A DNA stretch of 64,000 nt from assembly GCA_033964015.1 (NCBI GenBank), contig CM066914.1, forward strand, positions 21,752,234 through 21,816,233, read 5' to 3'. The translations under genes were made by a program, and so were the position numbers. This document shows positions 10,701 through 20,704 of the stretch, one piece after another. Numbering within the stretch: the first letter of the stretch is position 1; each line of letters begins with the position of its first letter. The notes beneath the pieces are model-generated. The model did not search any database, was not told the DNA's origin, and was given only the letters and a program-made list of their open reading frames with translations. The stretch comes from Scolanthus callimorphus. Its lineage: Eukaryota; Cnidaria; Anthozoa; Actiniaria; Edwardsiidae.

Positions 10701-13635
10701 AAGTTTTGCGTTTTTTACTTGTAAATAGTAATGTAAATATTGATGTATATATTTTGTAAATTGTATTTTAATTCTTGAGGGCCACAAGTTTATTAGTGAA
10801 TTGTCACAATTACGTGCTACCCTCTACTAAAAAACTGGAAGTCATGGTTTTAGAAATGTCCTTTATCCAGGCCTGGAAAGTCATGGATCTTTTACAAAAA
10901 CAAAAGTCATGGAAAAATGTTCCTGAAGAAAGATTTGCAAGATGTTGAGTGTGTATATTGCAAAATAAAAATAAAGGAACTTGAATAAAAACTAATGCGC
11001 GGAAACCCCCATTTTCTAATTATGCAAATGTCCTTGAAAATATCCTTGAAAGTCCTAAAAACGTTGAAAACTGTTTCTTGCAAATCGAATTTTACTTTTA
11101 TGAAAAGTGTTTATTCATTGTTTATTCATACTAACCTCTTCAGAAATCTATATTATTTTAAGCCATAATATTCATTTAAGCCGTTTGAAAAGGCTCCGAG
11201 GTGGAAATCCAAACTGATGTGGGTTTTTGTTAATACAGTGAAGGAGAAGCTGCCATTCAAGCATTTTCTTTAGCGAGGACACGCTGTCTGCCATCTTTGA
11301 GGTTGCTTCACAAAGAAGGCTAAATTTGCGTGAATGAAAGCTTGCAATTTAGACCATTTCATTTAACGGGAGCCATACATTAAAGTTGAATTAGTTTTGT
11401 TTTTACAATTTGAAGCTCAACCCAGGGAAATGTTGTTTTAGGCTTTATTTAGCATAAACGTGATCTTACTGAGCTCCACAACCGTGCCTGGGAAGCCATT
11501 CAAGTGCGCGCGCCAAGAGGATAACAAGCAAAAAATATCGTAGCTGAGTTGCTTGCTGCTGAAAACTGAAGTCGTTGGGTTTTTCAAATCATTAAATGTT
11601 CTTAAATCAGTAAGCAATCAGTATTTCAAAACACTATATGGGGCGATGGACTTTAAAGAAAATCCTCAGCAGCGTTTTGTTTTAAAAAAGAAAATAGTTA
11701 ACAAATTGTTTTGCCATCCACTCGAACACCCTTCAAAGACAGTACGAGTGAATTTATTCACGGGTTATCAACTAGTACCAATTATTAACAGCACAACAAT
11801 GCTTGTTCACACAGACGTTATACATATATTGTTGTCGCTTTCGGACTTGGTATCTATCCATTTGATCCCCATGGTGGATAATACTTCATGTTCCTCAGTT
11901 TGTTTTTCCCTTCGCTGCGATCGTGCGGCTGATGATGAATGACAATTCAGTACATTCGTTAAGCATTAGAGCACAACTTTCTATGACTCTTTATCGGCGT
12001 AATAGAGCACGCGTGATGTTGGGAGAGACACGAGAACATTGTAAAATCACGAGCCGCTAAAAAAAACAGATCCGGAGTTATGACTCTGGTTCCCACAGGA
12101 AGGATACGTTTTGGACTCGATGGTGTTCGGAACTTTATTTCCTTCAAATTGAAGCTTCTACTATTCAGCGGCAGAGTGGAGATTTCGAAACGGGACTACT
12201 TTTTTCAAAAAAAGGATGTCAGCAACCCAGTGTTTAATACCACTCTATTTACATTGTATTTTCTAGGGTTAGTTGACAAGATCTTATCGGCTCGATTCTG
12301 GATCCCGCTAAGCCGTCTTACCTATATGGCATACTTGATGCACTTGATCGTCCTGACCGTCTACTACGGCAGCTTTCAGACTGCCTCTTTTTACTCGGAC
12401 ATGAGCGTTGTAAGTGCGAATATGTTGTAGCTCCGGGTGCCTTTGGTTGATTGTCATCTAGTCTACGTAGCAAGCGTTCCCGTGTTTTTTGTTTGTTTGT
12501 TTGTTTTCCCGTGTGTTTTCAGGGAAAAGAAACACAGGAAAAAGCGGCGAGAAGCTCGACGAGGCGAGTTTTTGGCCGCGCGGCCCAAATCTCGCCCCAG
12601 TTTCTCGTCTTGAAAACTCCACGGCAATGCTTGCTACGCAGGCTAATTGTTATCAGAAAAAAAAAACAGATTTGCTGCGACTAAAAAAGTTACGGTATAG
12701 TGAACCGCGCACCCATAGCTCCCCGGCTCGTTACCTCGCGGCCGATGGAGGCTCTGCTGGCAGCCATTTGAGAGCCTGCGGTGATTGGCTAACACGGACG
12801 CATGCGTACATAAAGCCACCTGTAACTCGCTTTTGAGAAAAGTATCTGGCTAATAACTTCTACGTTCTACAAGTAATTCGGCATCTAGATAGGTCATTTT
12901 CTTATACGCATGTGTCAGTGGTTGTCAACAGAGCCACTCCCGCGAGGTGACGAGCCATGAGTATGAGCATTTTGATTGGCTAATCAGCGCGTTTTATCGG
13001 CTCACTGAAACGTCCTCGACTCTGCGATCCCCAAGTCTTCGATCCCTGTTTTCACAATCATACCAAAACTGCTGTAGCACTAACAGGGTTGCAAAATGTT
13101 GTCCAGTTAGCTCGGTTGTCTACTATAGCTTTTTACCCCTCTCCCTTGTGGTTTATTAAAGAGCCTGTGTCAGCCGCCATTTTGACAGCATAGCAACATA
13201 CCAAGTCGGAGAAAGCATCCATTTCCATCGGCTGATTTAGAGAATGTAGAGCATTGTTCTTGATTGAATTTGGTAAATCAAATATGAAACTTTGTTTTTA
13301 GATGTTTACTAAGAGATTTCTACACGTAATTCGTCTTCTAATATCAAACGAAAACAACAGCAAAGGAGTGGCTGACACGGGCTCTTTAAGAAAGCAAATG
13401 AAAAGAGGAAGGGTGTTTATTTCCTTCTACAACTAACCACAATAACCCACGCAGGCCCAGCCTTGTTTTCGCGAACCCCTCAAATAGCAACGTCCGTTTG
13501 TTTTTGCAGTCATGGGACTTCCTTGCGACTGTGACGTCATCTTACTTACTCGCCTACATCGCATCGGTTACCTTGGAGATACCCATGATGCAGCTAGAAA
13601 AGATACTCTTCACAACAAACCGCAAGAAAGACTAG
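615..13635 (+). CDS. NRF-6-like (nose resistant to fluoxetine) acyltransferase-3 family membrane protein, 3' part
   Basis: Seven exons are seen: 615-783, 1791-1870, 2541-2660, 2892-3024, 4988-5182, 12267-12409 and 13510-13635 (TAG). All junctions are GT..AG and the phases match. The part in the window codes for about 321 residues. Family hallmarks are the GPMWY segment followed by CEKYWWTNLLYINNF, then TWYLANDMQFYI, a PYCRIAPYLVGMVLGY helix and PLSRLTYMAYLMH. The segments are alternating hydrophobic helices of a multi-pass membrane protein. The family is acyltransferase 3 (PF01757). In C. elegans NRF-6 it is linked to lipid or drug transport, but the biochemical role here is unknown. The 5' exons are outside the window. 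In exon 4988-5182 the frame jumps by one base between about 5062 and 5092, after VYKKD and before FSHAEKVIYGTFMRF, an apparent 1-bp deletion. Either sequence error or a recent lesion explains it. Confidence 0.9.
820..954. repeat. Short inverted-repeat element, first intron of the NRF-6-like gene
   Basis: CCATTTCAGATCACGTGGCA at about 820-839 is answered by its near-complement GGCACGTGATCTGAAATTGG at 935-954, giving a 135-bp foldback unit. A related fragment with the same GGCTTGGGCGTAATG lead-in lies at about 3190-3285. It starts only 37 bp past the exon donor. Confidence 0.55.
1663..1703. repeat. (GACA)n microsatellite
   Basis: About ten uninterrupted GACA units, with a shorter GACA run at 1536-1572. 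Intronic. Confidence 0.95.
2110..2317. mobile_element. TTAA-flanked MITE, copy 1
   Basis: Terminal inverted repeats begin AGAGCCCGTGTCAG on the left and end CTGACACAGGCTCT on the right. TTAA flanks both sides (2106-2109 and 2318-2321). TTAA target sites are characteristic of piggyBac-type transposition (established). The element is non-coding. It shares its interior with 13160-13385 in the opposite orientation. Confidence 0.8.
2680..2790. repeat. Dispersed repeat, copy 1
   Basis: The stretch from GAGCACAACTTTCTATCA through AAAATCACGAGCCGC recurs almost unchanged at 11965-12060. Both copies are in introns of the same gene. Confidence 0.7.
3324..3690. mobile_element. G-capped hAT-like MITE carrying CCCTAAAAGGTACC motifs
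   Basis: The element starts CCCGGGGGG and ends CACCCGGGGG, and is flanked by a direct repeat AGGAAAT (3317-3323 and 3691-3697). The interior repeats ACCCCTAAAAGGTACC-like units several times, and each end has the text GAGCACCC or its complement. Related copies lie at 19148-19530, 26948-27380 and about 32495-33025. The 7-9 bp duplications suggest hAT transposition (inference). Confidence 0.65.
4205..4355. repeat. Dispersed repeat, copy 1 (partner at about 36595-36735)
   Basis: Both copies share CCCCTGATTGGTT, GTTGTTGAAT, TTCTGATTGGCTA and GTGTTTACTT-like text in the same order, with about 80% apparent identity by eye. Non-coding; class unknown. Confidence 0.6.
4570..4793. mobile_element. Foldback MITE with TCGTACCCAGAGCTCC ends
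   Basis: The left end CATTCTCGTACCCAGAGCTC is mirrored at the right by GAGCTCTGGGTTCGTGAATG, giving a 224-bp element with GCATGCGC motifs inside. Other copies are at 12710-12968, 13980-14175, 35343-35395 (one end only) and 60815-61048. A half copy abuts it at 4463-4569. No coding capacity. Confidence 0.75.
5321..5766. mobile_element. 446-bp MITE with TACAGTAAAAACCCG ends
   Basis: TACAGTAAAAACCCGCATAA at the left is matched by the inverse TTATACGGGTTTTTACTGTA at the right. An inverted, diverged relative occupies about 6970-7190, with the same CTCTACCACA, GTACTCGAATCTAACTGGCA and CAGGCTGCATG text on the other strand. Both sit in the long intron that also holds the GPCR gene. Confidence 0.75.
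7265..7462. mobile_element. Partial copy of the TTAA-flanked MITE
   Basis: The text GCATAGCAACGTACCAAGTC through GGAGTGGCTGACAC matches the interior of 13160-13385. It lacks the AGAGCC left terminus and ends in TGACACTTTTTC without GGGCTC. A decayed copy just downstream of the GPCR stop codon. Confidence 0.7.
7561..9053 (-). CDS. Rhodopsin-like (class A) G-protein-coupled receptor, intronless
   Basis: Starting at the ATG at 9053, the reading encodes about 497 residues if one frame break is bridged. Seen in order: an NSS glycosylation site at residues 4-6; TM1 with the MTNLAALIIF asparagine; TM2 with NLTICDL; TM3 leading to VERAYAIFNPF in place of DRY; TM4 with its tryptophan (VVWAIAIA); TM5 with proline and FSYL tyrosine; an atypical TM6 (FLITFSYRLAL, no CWxP); and TM7 with FLDVLIY where NPxxY is expected. 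A cytoplasmic tail of about 180 polar residues follows. The frame shifts by one base at about 8738-8748, in extracellular loop 1 just before SWPLDIG, an apparent 1-bp deletion. The gene lies antisense inside an intron of the NRF-6-like gene. The ligand cannot be told from sequence. Confidence 0.85.
9690..10240. repeat. Tandem repeat, unit about 140 bp, about four copies
   Basis: Landmark CACCATTAATGCAAAG recurs at about 9758, 9898, 10040 and (truncated) 10226. Between the landmarks AACAACACAACAATACTT, CACTCATGACGTGCAAAC and ATACCACTGCAA recur in fixed order. A further fragment lies at about 11085-11160. Confidence 0.8.
10400..10595. repeat. Foldback element, arms about 90 bp
   Basis: The left arm (AGCAATAAAAATACTTTCTG... 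ACTTGAAAGACACTCGC) is mirrored on the right (GCTCGTGTCTTTCAAGTTTT... TACTTTTATTGCT), centred near 10497 with a tiny loop (CTTCGG). Transcribed, it would form a long hairpin. Arms are about 90% complementary by eye. Confidence 0.8.
10600..11960. other. Intronic stretch without recognised genes
   Basis: AT-rich intron of the NRF-6-like gene. Apart from TCATGGAAA-type repeats (10840-11060) and a fragment of the 140-bp repeat (11085-11160), nothing is recognisable. No frame resembles a protein family. Confidence 0.5.
11965..12060. repeat. Dispersed repeat, copy 2
   Basis: Near-copy of 2680-2790 (GAGCACAACTTTCTATGACT through AAAATCACGAGCCGC). Confidence 0.7.
12710..12968. mobile_element. Foldback MITE of the AGAGCTCC family, copy 2
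   Basis: Left end CATAGCTCCCCGGCTCGTTA, right end CGCGAGGTGACGAGCC followed by ATGAGTATGAG. Internal GCATGCGT and GGCTGATTGG-type text is shared with 4570-4793. Lies in the last intron of the NRF-6-like gene. Confidence 0.65.
13160..13385. mobile_element. TTAA-flanked MITE, copy 2
   Basis: Begins AGAGCCTGTGTCAG, ends CTGACACGGGCTCT, and is flanked by TTAA at 13156-13159 and 13386-13389. The interior matches 2110-2317 in reverse orientation. Lies in the last intron of the NRF-6-like gene, about 120 bp upstream of its final exon. Confidence 0.8.
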
Positions 13636-14371
13636 TGATCACGTGATCGCGCTGGGAAATATGTCGATATAATACCCTCTCCTCCAGAGAGCCTATTTAT
13701 TCTGGATTGGGAGATTTTTTCATCGACAATAAGCACAAATAATGATTGCATGATTGAAATAATGCATGATTCAAATAATGATTGCATGATTGCATTATAG
13801 CGATATGATAATATATCTACTGTAGATAGCTCTCCCTAAACTGGCTTTAGGGGCCCATGATCCAAACGAAAGGCGAAAACGATAAAGATACAATGTTTTT
13901 CTACCATTTGTTTCATCATTTTATTGAACGGTTTTTTAGCTTCCAGACAGTAGTTTTGGTTCGCTTCTCTTTGAGACCAACTACTCGTATTCAAAGCACA
14001 CCTGCTCGTCGCGGGGGACGCTCTGCTGGCAGCCATTCGAGGGCCTTTTGGCTGATTTTGAATGTAGCATGCGAAAACTTCTTTCTCTCAACGCCTCTAT
14101 ATCAAATCTCACGCATGCGTCATTGGCTATTCACCAGAGCCGCGAGGCGACGAGCCGGAGAACTCTGGGTTCTTTTCCTCGCGACCCTTGCGAAATACAG
14201 AGAAAAGATGCATTAGCTAGTAGGGTAATGCTGCCCAGAAAACACCAGGGATTGCAATTAGCGAATTACTCCAATTCATGGTCAGTTCGTTAGCAATCTT
14301 TCGGCCATCTTTGTCTGTCTTTCATTATACTGCAACTGTTCACGTTATCAGCTCTTGGTGACTGCAAATGT
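13636..14371. other. Convergent intergenic region
   Basis: Separates the stop codons of the NRF-6-like (+) and QTMAN (-) genes. It holds a short ATGATTGCATGATT-type tandem repeat (13738-13800) and a MITE copy (13980-14175). No canonical AATAAA was found close to either stop codon. Confidence 0.6.
13980..14175. mobile_element. Foldback MITE of the AGAGCTCC family, copy 3
   Basis: Carries CTGCTCGTCGCGGGGGACG, GGCTGATTTT, CACGCATGCGTCATTGGCT and GCGACGAGCCGGAGAACTCT in the family order. The left terminus is decayed. Confidence 0.65.
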
Positions 14372-17300
14372 TCACGTGATCAGCTCGTGGTAAGACTCCT
14401 TAAGAATGTCCCAACTAAACCGTGACAGATCGACCTGTAAGAGAAATGGCATGTAAAGAAGGATCGTTTTCTGATTCTGGTGAAATCACAACTTATAAAT
14501 CACAATCGAAAAAATAACTGAATTAATTTTAGCCACGTACCTCTAATTTATGAGCACGGACAAAGCCAGGGTTTTTGCAGAAATAGCGGAGCTTCTTTGC
14601 AAGTTGTCCAGCGGTCCCATAAAGAGACTCGGCTACAAGCAAAACAGGTTTGAGTAAACAGGTTTGAGTAAACATTTGTGTGCACTTCGCGGTTACTTTA
14701 CAGTTGTAGAGTTAGGCCTATGCTCAGTTGTACAACATACTATCGATACAGGGTACACTCTCACCCATAATAGATTATACTAAGCGTCAACCTTAATAGC
14801 CCTTTTTACCACCTAGAATTTTCCCTGCTAGCCGAGGCCTCTTTTCTCTGCATTTCGTTGGCTGAGGTTCGCGGGGAACCTAGAATTACACCAAAGACAA
14901 AGTGCACTTTCTTCTTGTACATGATTGCAAGCATGTTACATACCTGGAAATATCTCTGGATAGACGAGCTCTTTGGGACACAGGGGATAACAACCACACT
15001 GTACTGCTTCTAGCCTAAAGAAATGCATTAGAAAATGCTTACTCATACCGATAAGAAACAAATTTAATCAAGAGAAGAATTTATGCGATCTAATGTTTGC
15101 GGGAAACCAAGCTGACACAGCGTGCGCACTCGGCACGCAGCTCGCTCCCCCTCACAGCGGCTCCCTGGGTCTCCGAGGATTTAACCATATTGGTGCTCAA
15201 AGATTTAAAACTGAGGTCAGTTACAAATCGAGAAAAAGTGCTTTGTACACATCGGATTAGCTGACAAGTGACGATGACCTCCTTTTGTGCATGCCGCACG
15301 TCGTATTGGAAAGAATCACACGGCCATTATACCCTTTTGGCCTCGACACGTATTCAGCAAGTGGGAAAATATAAACTTAAGACTGTAGCCTGGCTACGCC
15401 CGGGTGAGGCGGCCGTGCTTCGAAACGTTTCGGCCGTTGCATTTGCGCTTCGCTTGAGTACTAGTTGGTGGTACTGATGGTTCGTTTGCTGAGAGGACAT
15501 ATGGACCGGATTGGGGTTCCTACACCCGATGGAGCCGACCAGGATATCGAAAACGTTAGACATGATTTCTAAACTGGGGGTAACGTCCATCTCCTCTACC
15601 AAGCTTTCGTGTGTGTATAAGTGTAACCCTACGAGCGTTCCTCCGACAGAAGAGAGGAGGAAACTACTACTCGCGGAGTATACAAGGGTGTGCAAGTCAC
15701 TCACATGGCCACGCCAAAGAACTCATGGTCAGCAGTTGAAACAGCAACATCGGCAGTCTTCAAAACCTCAAGATACGCCATGCGCGACTTCATGAACCCC
15801 CAGTTCACTACTCTGTCTCCCAGTCGCTCACGAGCCTTGGAAAATATTTCTAATAAAACACAACATAATAGCCTTCGTGTTAAAACCAGTGACATAACAG
15901 ACTGCAGGCTGCAGGCACAGAATTCCGCTCAGCTCACTATTTATATTTACAAAAATTGGTTAACACAGTTCACAACAGCTTTTACAAACGCTGTCATTTT
16001 AGACGACAATTCCAAAATACTTATTTTCTGGGCATGGGAAATGATCGCCTGATGAACTTAGATTCTGAGAGCTTCAGGGGATGCGCTTGTCCATGTGGTC
16101 TTACGTAGCGCGCGCTAAATGGACGATTCCCGCTATAAGCGCGCGCGCTCTTCTTTATTGGCAGAAATGCCAATTCGTGTCCCACAACTACCAGAATGGA
16201 GCGCACGCTTTTTAACACTTTATTCGAAAAATGTCCCTTATTTACCAGCGCGCGCGTGCATTATAGCTGGAATAGTCCATTGAAGAAAACTTGATATGTT
16301 CGCATGTTTTTTCACTCGAAGGGTAGAGCGAAAATATCTAACCCTCGTTGTCTGCATCACAGTGTTTGCATAAGTATAAACACAGTATTTATTCATGGCA
16401 ACGAAAATCTCCACTGGAAAAGCAGTGGTGACTTTTCCGAAGTCGCACGACGTATGATAAATCATTGAGCATGATAGCTTGATGAGATTATCTGATTTTC
16501 CTGTTGCAGAGATGCCAACCTTCTACCTTCAACAGGGGCGTAGCCAACACTTATGAGAGGGGGGGTTCCAAAATTCAAAAAATAAAAAAACTCCACATAG
16601 ATCGGACGTCTTTTTTGCGTTCTCGCCACAGGAAACCCAGCCAAAAATATTGATCTCGAGGAAAAACTAGCGTTTGAAGAAATTTGCTACATTTTATTGG
16701 AGCTTTTATTTGTTGTCTATTAAATATTTACAATTTTAGTAGTAAGTTGGTCCAGAACAGAGGCGAGGGGGGTTCTGCTGCGGGAGAGGGGGGGTTCCGG
16801 AACCCCTGGCACCCCCCCCCCCCCCCCCCCCTGGCTACGCCCCTGTTCAAAAGCGGAGCACTACCTGGTATTTCTGAGAATGACTGTCCAATAACAGACA
16901 CTCTGAAATCCAGTTTCTCCTCCATTAGATGGAAAAGTGTGTTGAAGAACAGATCTGGATTCTTGTCATGTTCCCTGAAGATGAAAATATGTTGTATTGC
17001 CATTCAGTAACTCTGTGGCGGATCCAGAAATGGGCAATTCCAGAAAATATATGTACCCCCACCACAGGCGGCACTAGTTTTTGACCCCCCCCCCCCCCCC
17101 CCTATGCATATAGAATTTCTGAGAGGTTAACCTAGCTTCCAGCTTAAAAAAACCCACACAGGCAGAATTCTGAGCTTGAAAACCCTTCCTCCCATTCCGA
17201 ATTTCCAAATACCCCCCGTCCCTGGGGTACATATATTTTTGGAATTGCCCAATTTGGGAAGGGAGGGCAGATGACCGAAGGACGGAGCACCGTTATATAA

Positions 17301-19845
17301 AACATATGACAAAAGAAAAAGCTAGCATCAGAAATGCTCATACAGTTCCTATAAATTTACTTTTGGAGGGGGGAACACTGGCCCCCTGCCCCACTACAGG
17401 CAGGGTGGGGTAGAGATACTCCAGATTGGAAGCTGAGAAGAATATTATGAAACTTGTGAAATTCCCGTGAAAATCATGAAATTCAAACCTCCCTGTTCAG
17501 GACCCCTGCTTCAGATTCCCACCCTGGAAATTATGGGTTGCTTCCACCCATGCATCCTGGAATTCCTGTCAATTTCTTCACCACCACCCTGGAATTTCAC
17601 TACCACCCTGGAATTTTGCTCCTATCATAGGGTACCCACCCTGGAATACCAGGTCCTCGACATGGGGTGCAGATTTTAAATGCCACTGCCCAATTATACT
17701 TTGGATTTTTTGTTTGGTTTCTTACCATCTGTGGGGCCAAACAATATGCAGCGAAGAGCTGGAAGATGAAGTTTTCTGATGCTGTGGTATTTCACATGAG
17801 ATCTGGCAAATAAATAAAAATCCATAATAATATAATCTTATTGAGATGCATAACTATGAATGGGGCCATTCTTGTTACCAGAGCCTCTTGGTCATGCTGC
17901 ATGACTGTGGGAAGCTCTGGTGCCAGATAAAACCAAATGTCTATTCCATTATATTGTCCTTTGTCGGTTACGCAAATTTCAAAATGATGAGTGGGAATAT
18001 CAGGGAAATCACAATCAGCGTATGATTGTCTGGTGCCAGAGCCTATGACAATCAACAAATGGCAGAGTAGGCTCTGGGAACAAGATTTGTGAATGGGGCT
18101 ACCCACCCCAACACTGGTGTGCATGGATTTTGCAGACAACTGGAAGTATCATAATATGAATAACTATGAAGCTGTTTCTCACTCTTATGCCCAACTTACA
18201 TTCTTTAGCAAGGGAAAGTAAACAACTCTGCATTTTGGTGCTATCACCTCCTTGATACCCTTTGGCTGATGGTCTGGTATTAACTTGAGAAAGGAGTTGA
18301 TGTTGTTGAGAAATGATTCCATGTTGAACTTGGAATTGAACACAATGATATCAGCAACCAGGCTAGAATGTCATACAAAAAGGATACAAGAAAACAACAA
18401 ACACTTGATGGAAAGAGATTTTGAGAGCAAAACCCTGGGTGATAGCCAGCATTTTGGAAAGGAAGGGGGGGGGGGCGCGCCCTGGGCATAGCCAGCATTT
18501 TTGAATAGGGGGGGGGGGGGGGGGGGGCACAAGTACTGAAAATGTATCATTTTTCCTTTAATGCTCAATATACTTTTGTCACCAAGGGGAGGGGTTACAT
18601 GAACCCTAGGACCCCACAACCCTGTACTACACCAATGGAGCTATCATTTCACAGCCATTTTCAGGTATGCATCCTGTTTCAGAAAACAAAAGCACCCTTG
18701 TGCATTACATGTATATCATGCTACAGGTGTGACAGTGATTTTATTTTTCTTGAGGATTTTCTTACCAAGAAAGAATCTGGTTGTAGCCATACTGGAAATC
18801 CCTGTCTTGTTGTTTTCTGACTGGATAGACCAACTGATTCTCATGAAAGTATAGAACTTTCTTAAGTTTTGCCAAGTCCGGCCGTAGCGCAACCAGTTCA
18901 GCCATATTCAAAACAGAGCTTGCAAACAGGGTTCTGTTTATTGGATAAATAAATATCAAATGAGTTGAGGTTTGCAGACTTACTAACATTTTTTGTATAC
19001 ATGGCCATACAATCAACCCTTGCACAACCTGCTCTGCTTCTTTGGCGAATACCCTATCCCTGAGTACACCCCCCCCCCCCCCCCTCAACACACACCCTCC
19101 ACTCCAACTCTATTGCCATTTAAAAAGAAACTAAAATGGTGATGCACCCCGGGGGGGGGGGGGGGGACTCTAAGGTTAAAATGCTAGGGGTGACCGTCGG
19201 GAAACTCGAATTTTGACCCTAAAAAATACCTGGTCGGAAAAAAATTCCACCCTAAAAAATACCCCTCAGTCTGAAAATACCCTAAAAAATACCAACAATT
19301 TTGACAGATTAAATTTTATTCGGGTCGTTTATTTAATATACATCAAATGTATCCTCTCGACTTTCAAAAACACTACCTTATTTGCGTGAGAACCCCCTAA
19401 AAAATACCTATTTTTCTTACTATACCGTTTTTTATTTTCGAACCCCTAAAAATACCAGATCGCCGATTTCAACCCCTAAAAAATACGACGGTCACCCCTA
19501 GCATTCGAATATAGGGAGTACCCCCCCCGGGTGATGCACTCTCTTTGTATTACAGTGCTCACAAGACTTGAACATTGTTACAATAATTACTAATATCTCT
19601 GAGGCTTACGTGAACGTTTCACTCTGTGGTATCACTTCAGCAAAGTACAAGGCACTTGTTCGCATTCGCCAATGCCATTTTTTAGCAGGCAAACAGTAAT
19701 GTTTACACTGTGGCATGTTAACGATTAACATCTCCATCAATTGGTGGTGGGAACCGCCACAAAATGGCTCCACGAGTAAAGCTGTTGCTGTGTCATTGTT
19801 CTTTGTTTTGTCTTGAAGCCAACATCCTTTACGCTCCGTGCACAT
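14372..19845 (-). CDS. QTMAN: tRNA-queuosine alpha-mannosyltransferase (QTMAN / GTDC1)
   Basis: Nine exons on the minus strand, listed from the start: 19610-19845, 18766-18933, 18200-18362, 17726-17802, 16865-16974, 15705-15849, 14944-15014, 14541-14632 and 14372-14434. They total 1125 nt (374 residues), with all splice phases consistent and no frame break. The N-terminal domain (DUF3524) shows [46 protein letters not shown] and [11 protein letters not shown]. The C-terminal GT-B half shows [33 protein letters not shown] and [18 protein letters not shown]. The family transfers mannose from GDP-mannose to queuosine-34 of tRNA-Asp in the cytosol (established for animals). The vertebrate protein is longer because of a central insert that is absent here. 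The start used gives about 20 extra N-terminal residues compared with the human protein, and the true start could differ. Several introns hold MITEs. Confidence 0.95.
16534..16843. mobile_element. MITE with CAGGGGCGTAGCCA ends in QTMAN intron
   Basis: CAGGGGCGTAGCCA at the left and TGGCTACGCCCCTG at the right are perfect inverses. TTCAA flanks both ends. CAGGGG termini are typical of hAT elements (family knowledge). The right end is preceded by a run of about 20 C. Confidence 0.75.
17470..17690. repeat. CACCCTGGAATTTC-type short tandem repeat
   Basis: ACCCTGGAAT or ACCACCCTGGAATTT recurs about seven times, followed by GGGTGCAGATTTTAAATGCC. The same repeat in reverse orientation is at 31010-31245. 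It lies just downstream of QTMAN exon 17726-17802 in transcript direction. Confidence 0.65.
19148..19530. mobile_element. G-capped hAT-like MITE with CCCTAAAAAATACC motifs
   Basis: Flanked by the direct repeat GTGATGCAC (19139-19147 and 19531-19539). Ends in a poly-G run (left) and poly-C run (right). The interior has about eight copies of CCCTAAAAAATACC. It lies in the first intron of QTMAN. Confidence 0.75.
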
Positions 19846-20162
19846 GGCTATATTTAAAGGACTTCAAAGTCTTCGTTGCATACACGTCCCGTTGTTGTTC
19901 AAGTGAAAACGAGATTTTTGCATTCAATCAATCAATTTATTTCGATATAATATGGTTTCCCAAATAATTTGAATATCCATACCATGCATCTTGAAGGGAA
20001 GTCATAAAGATGATAATTACAACAATTTTTAAGCAAAAGTCAAACTTGCAGAAAGTTTTCGCGTTGGAGCAAGTTCGTCCGGTTCGTCCGCCATCTTGGA
20101 AATGACTTTATTCTGCGCATGCTCGGGAAGATGTTTGCGGGCTCAAGTTATGGAAAATCAAG
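19846..20162. promoter_or_regulatory. Shared bidirectional promoter of QTMAN (-) and EAF (+)
   Basis: Only 317 bp separate the two start codons. YY1-like boxes face each way: CCGCCATCTTGG at about 20089-20100, and AAGATGGCGGC overlapping the EAF ATG at 20161-20171. An NRF-1-like TGCGCATGCTC lies at about 20115-20125. No TATA box is evident. These motifs are typical of TATA-less divergent housekeeping promoters (inference). Confidence 0.6.
20029..20094 (-). CDS. Possible upstream ORF (21 codons) in the QTMAN 5' leader
   Basis: An ATG in a YY1-type box (CCAAGATGGCGGAC) opens a 21-residue frame beginning MADEPDELAPTRKL, with its stop at 20029-20031. It is about 185 bp upstream of the QTMAN start. 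It may be a translated uORF, the remnant of a longer N-terminus, or chance. Confidence 0.3.
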   Translation of the reverse strand: MADEPDELAPTRKLSASLTFA

Positions 20163-20665
20163 ATGGCGGCGGCTTCAGAACTGTGGCCATTTGTAAAGGA
20201 CGAGAAGGAACATGAACTGATACTCGGAAAAGCTTTGAGACCAACCGCAGGGACGCCTGTGCTTTCCACACCATCAGATGTGAGTAGTTGTTACAAGTTA
20301 TTGCGTTGAGTAGTAGTTTTTCGTGACTTTATTCGCTTTGTTGATGAAAGAAAATGAAACGAAAACTTATGGCGCATCATGAATATGAAAACGCAAAGTG
20401 ATGAGCTCATGATGAAGATATGTCTTTAAGGTTACTTTTGATAAATATAGTCTCTCTATATATTTCATTCTGAAAGCAAGTTTATTTTTTACATTGGTTG
20501 TATATTTATATGTGGGGCAAATGAAGGTTGTTGCTGTTGTTGTTGTGTTGTTGCACCGCATGGATGTGTCTCACAGAAAACTGATGACATAGTTTAGAGC
20601 ATTCTCAAGGCTGTAGCTAGAATTTTTTGTCTAGGGGGTTAGCCTTGGTCATCCTTTGGTTTTGC

Positions 20666-20704
<39 letters not shown>

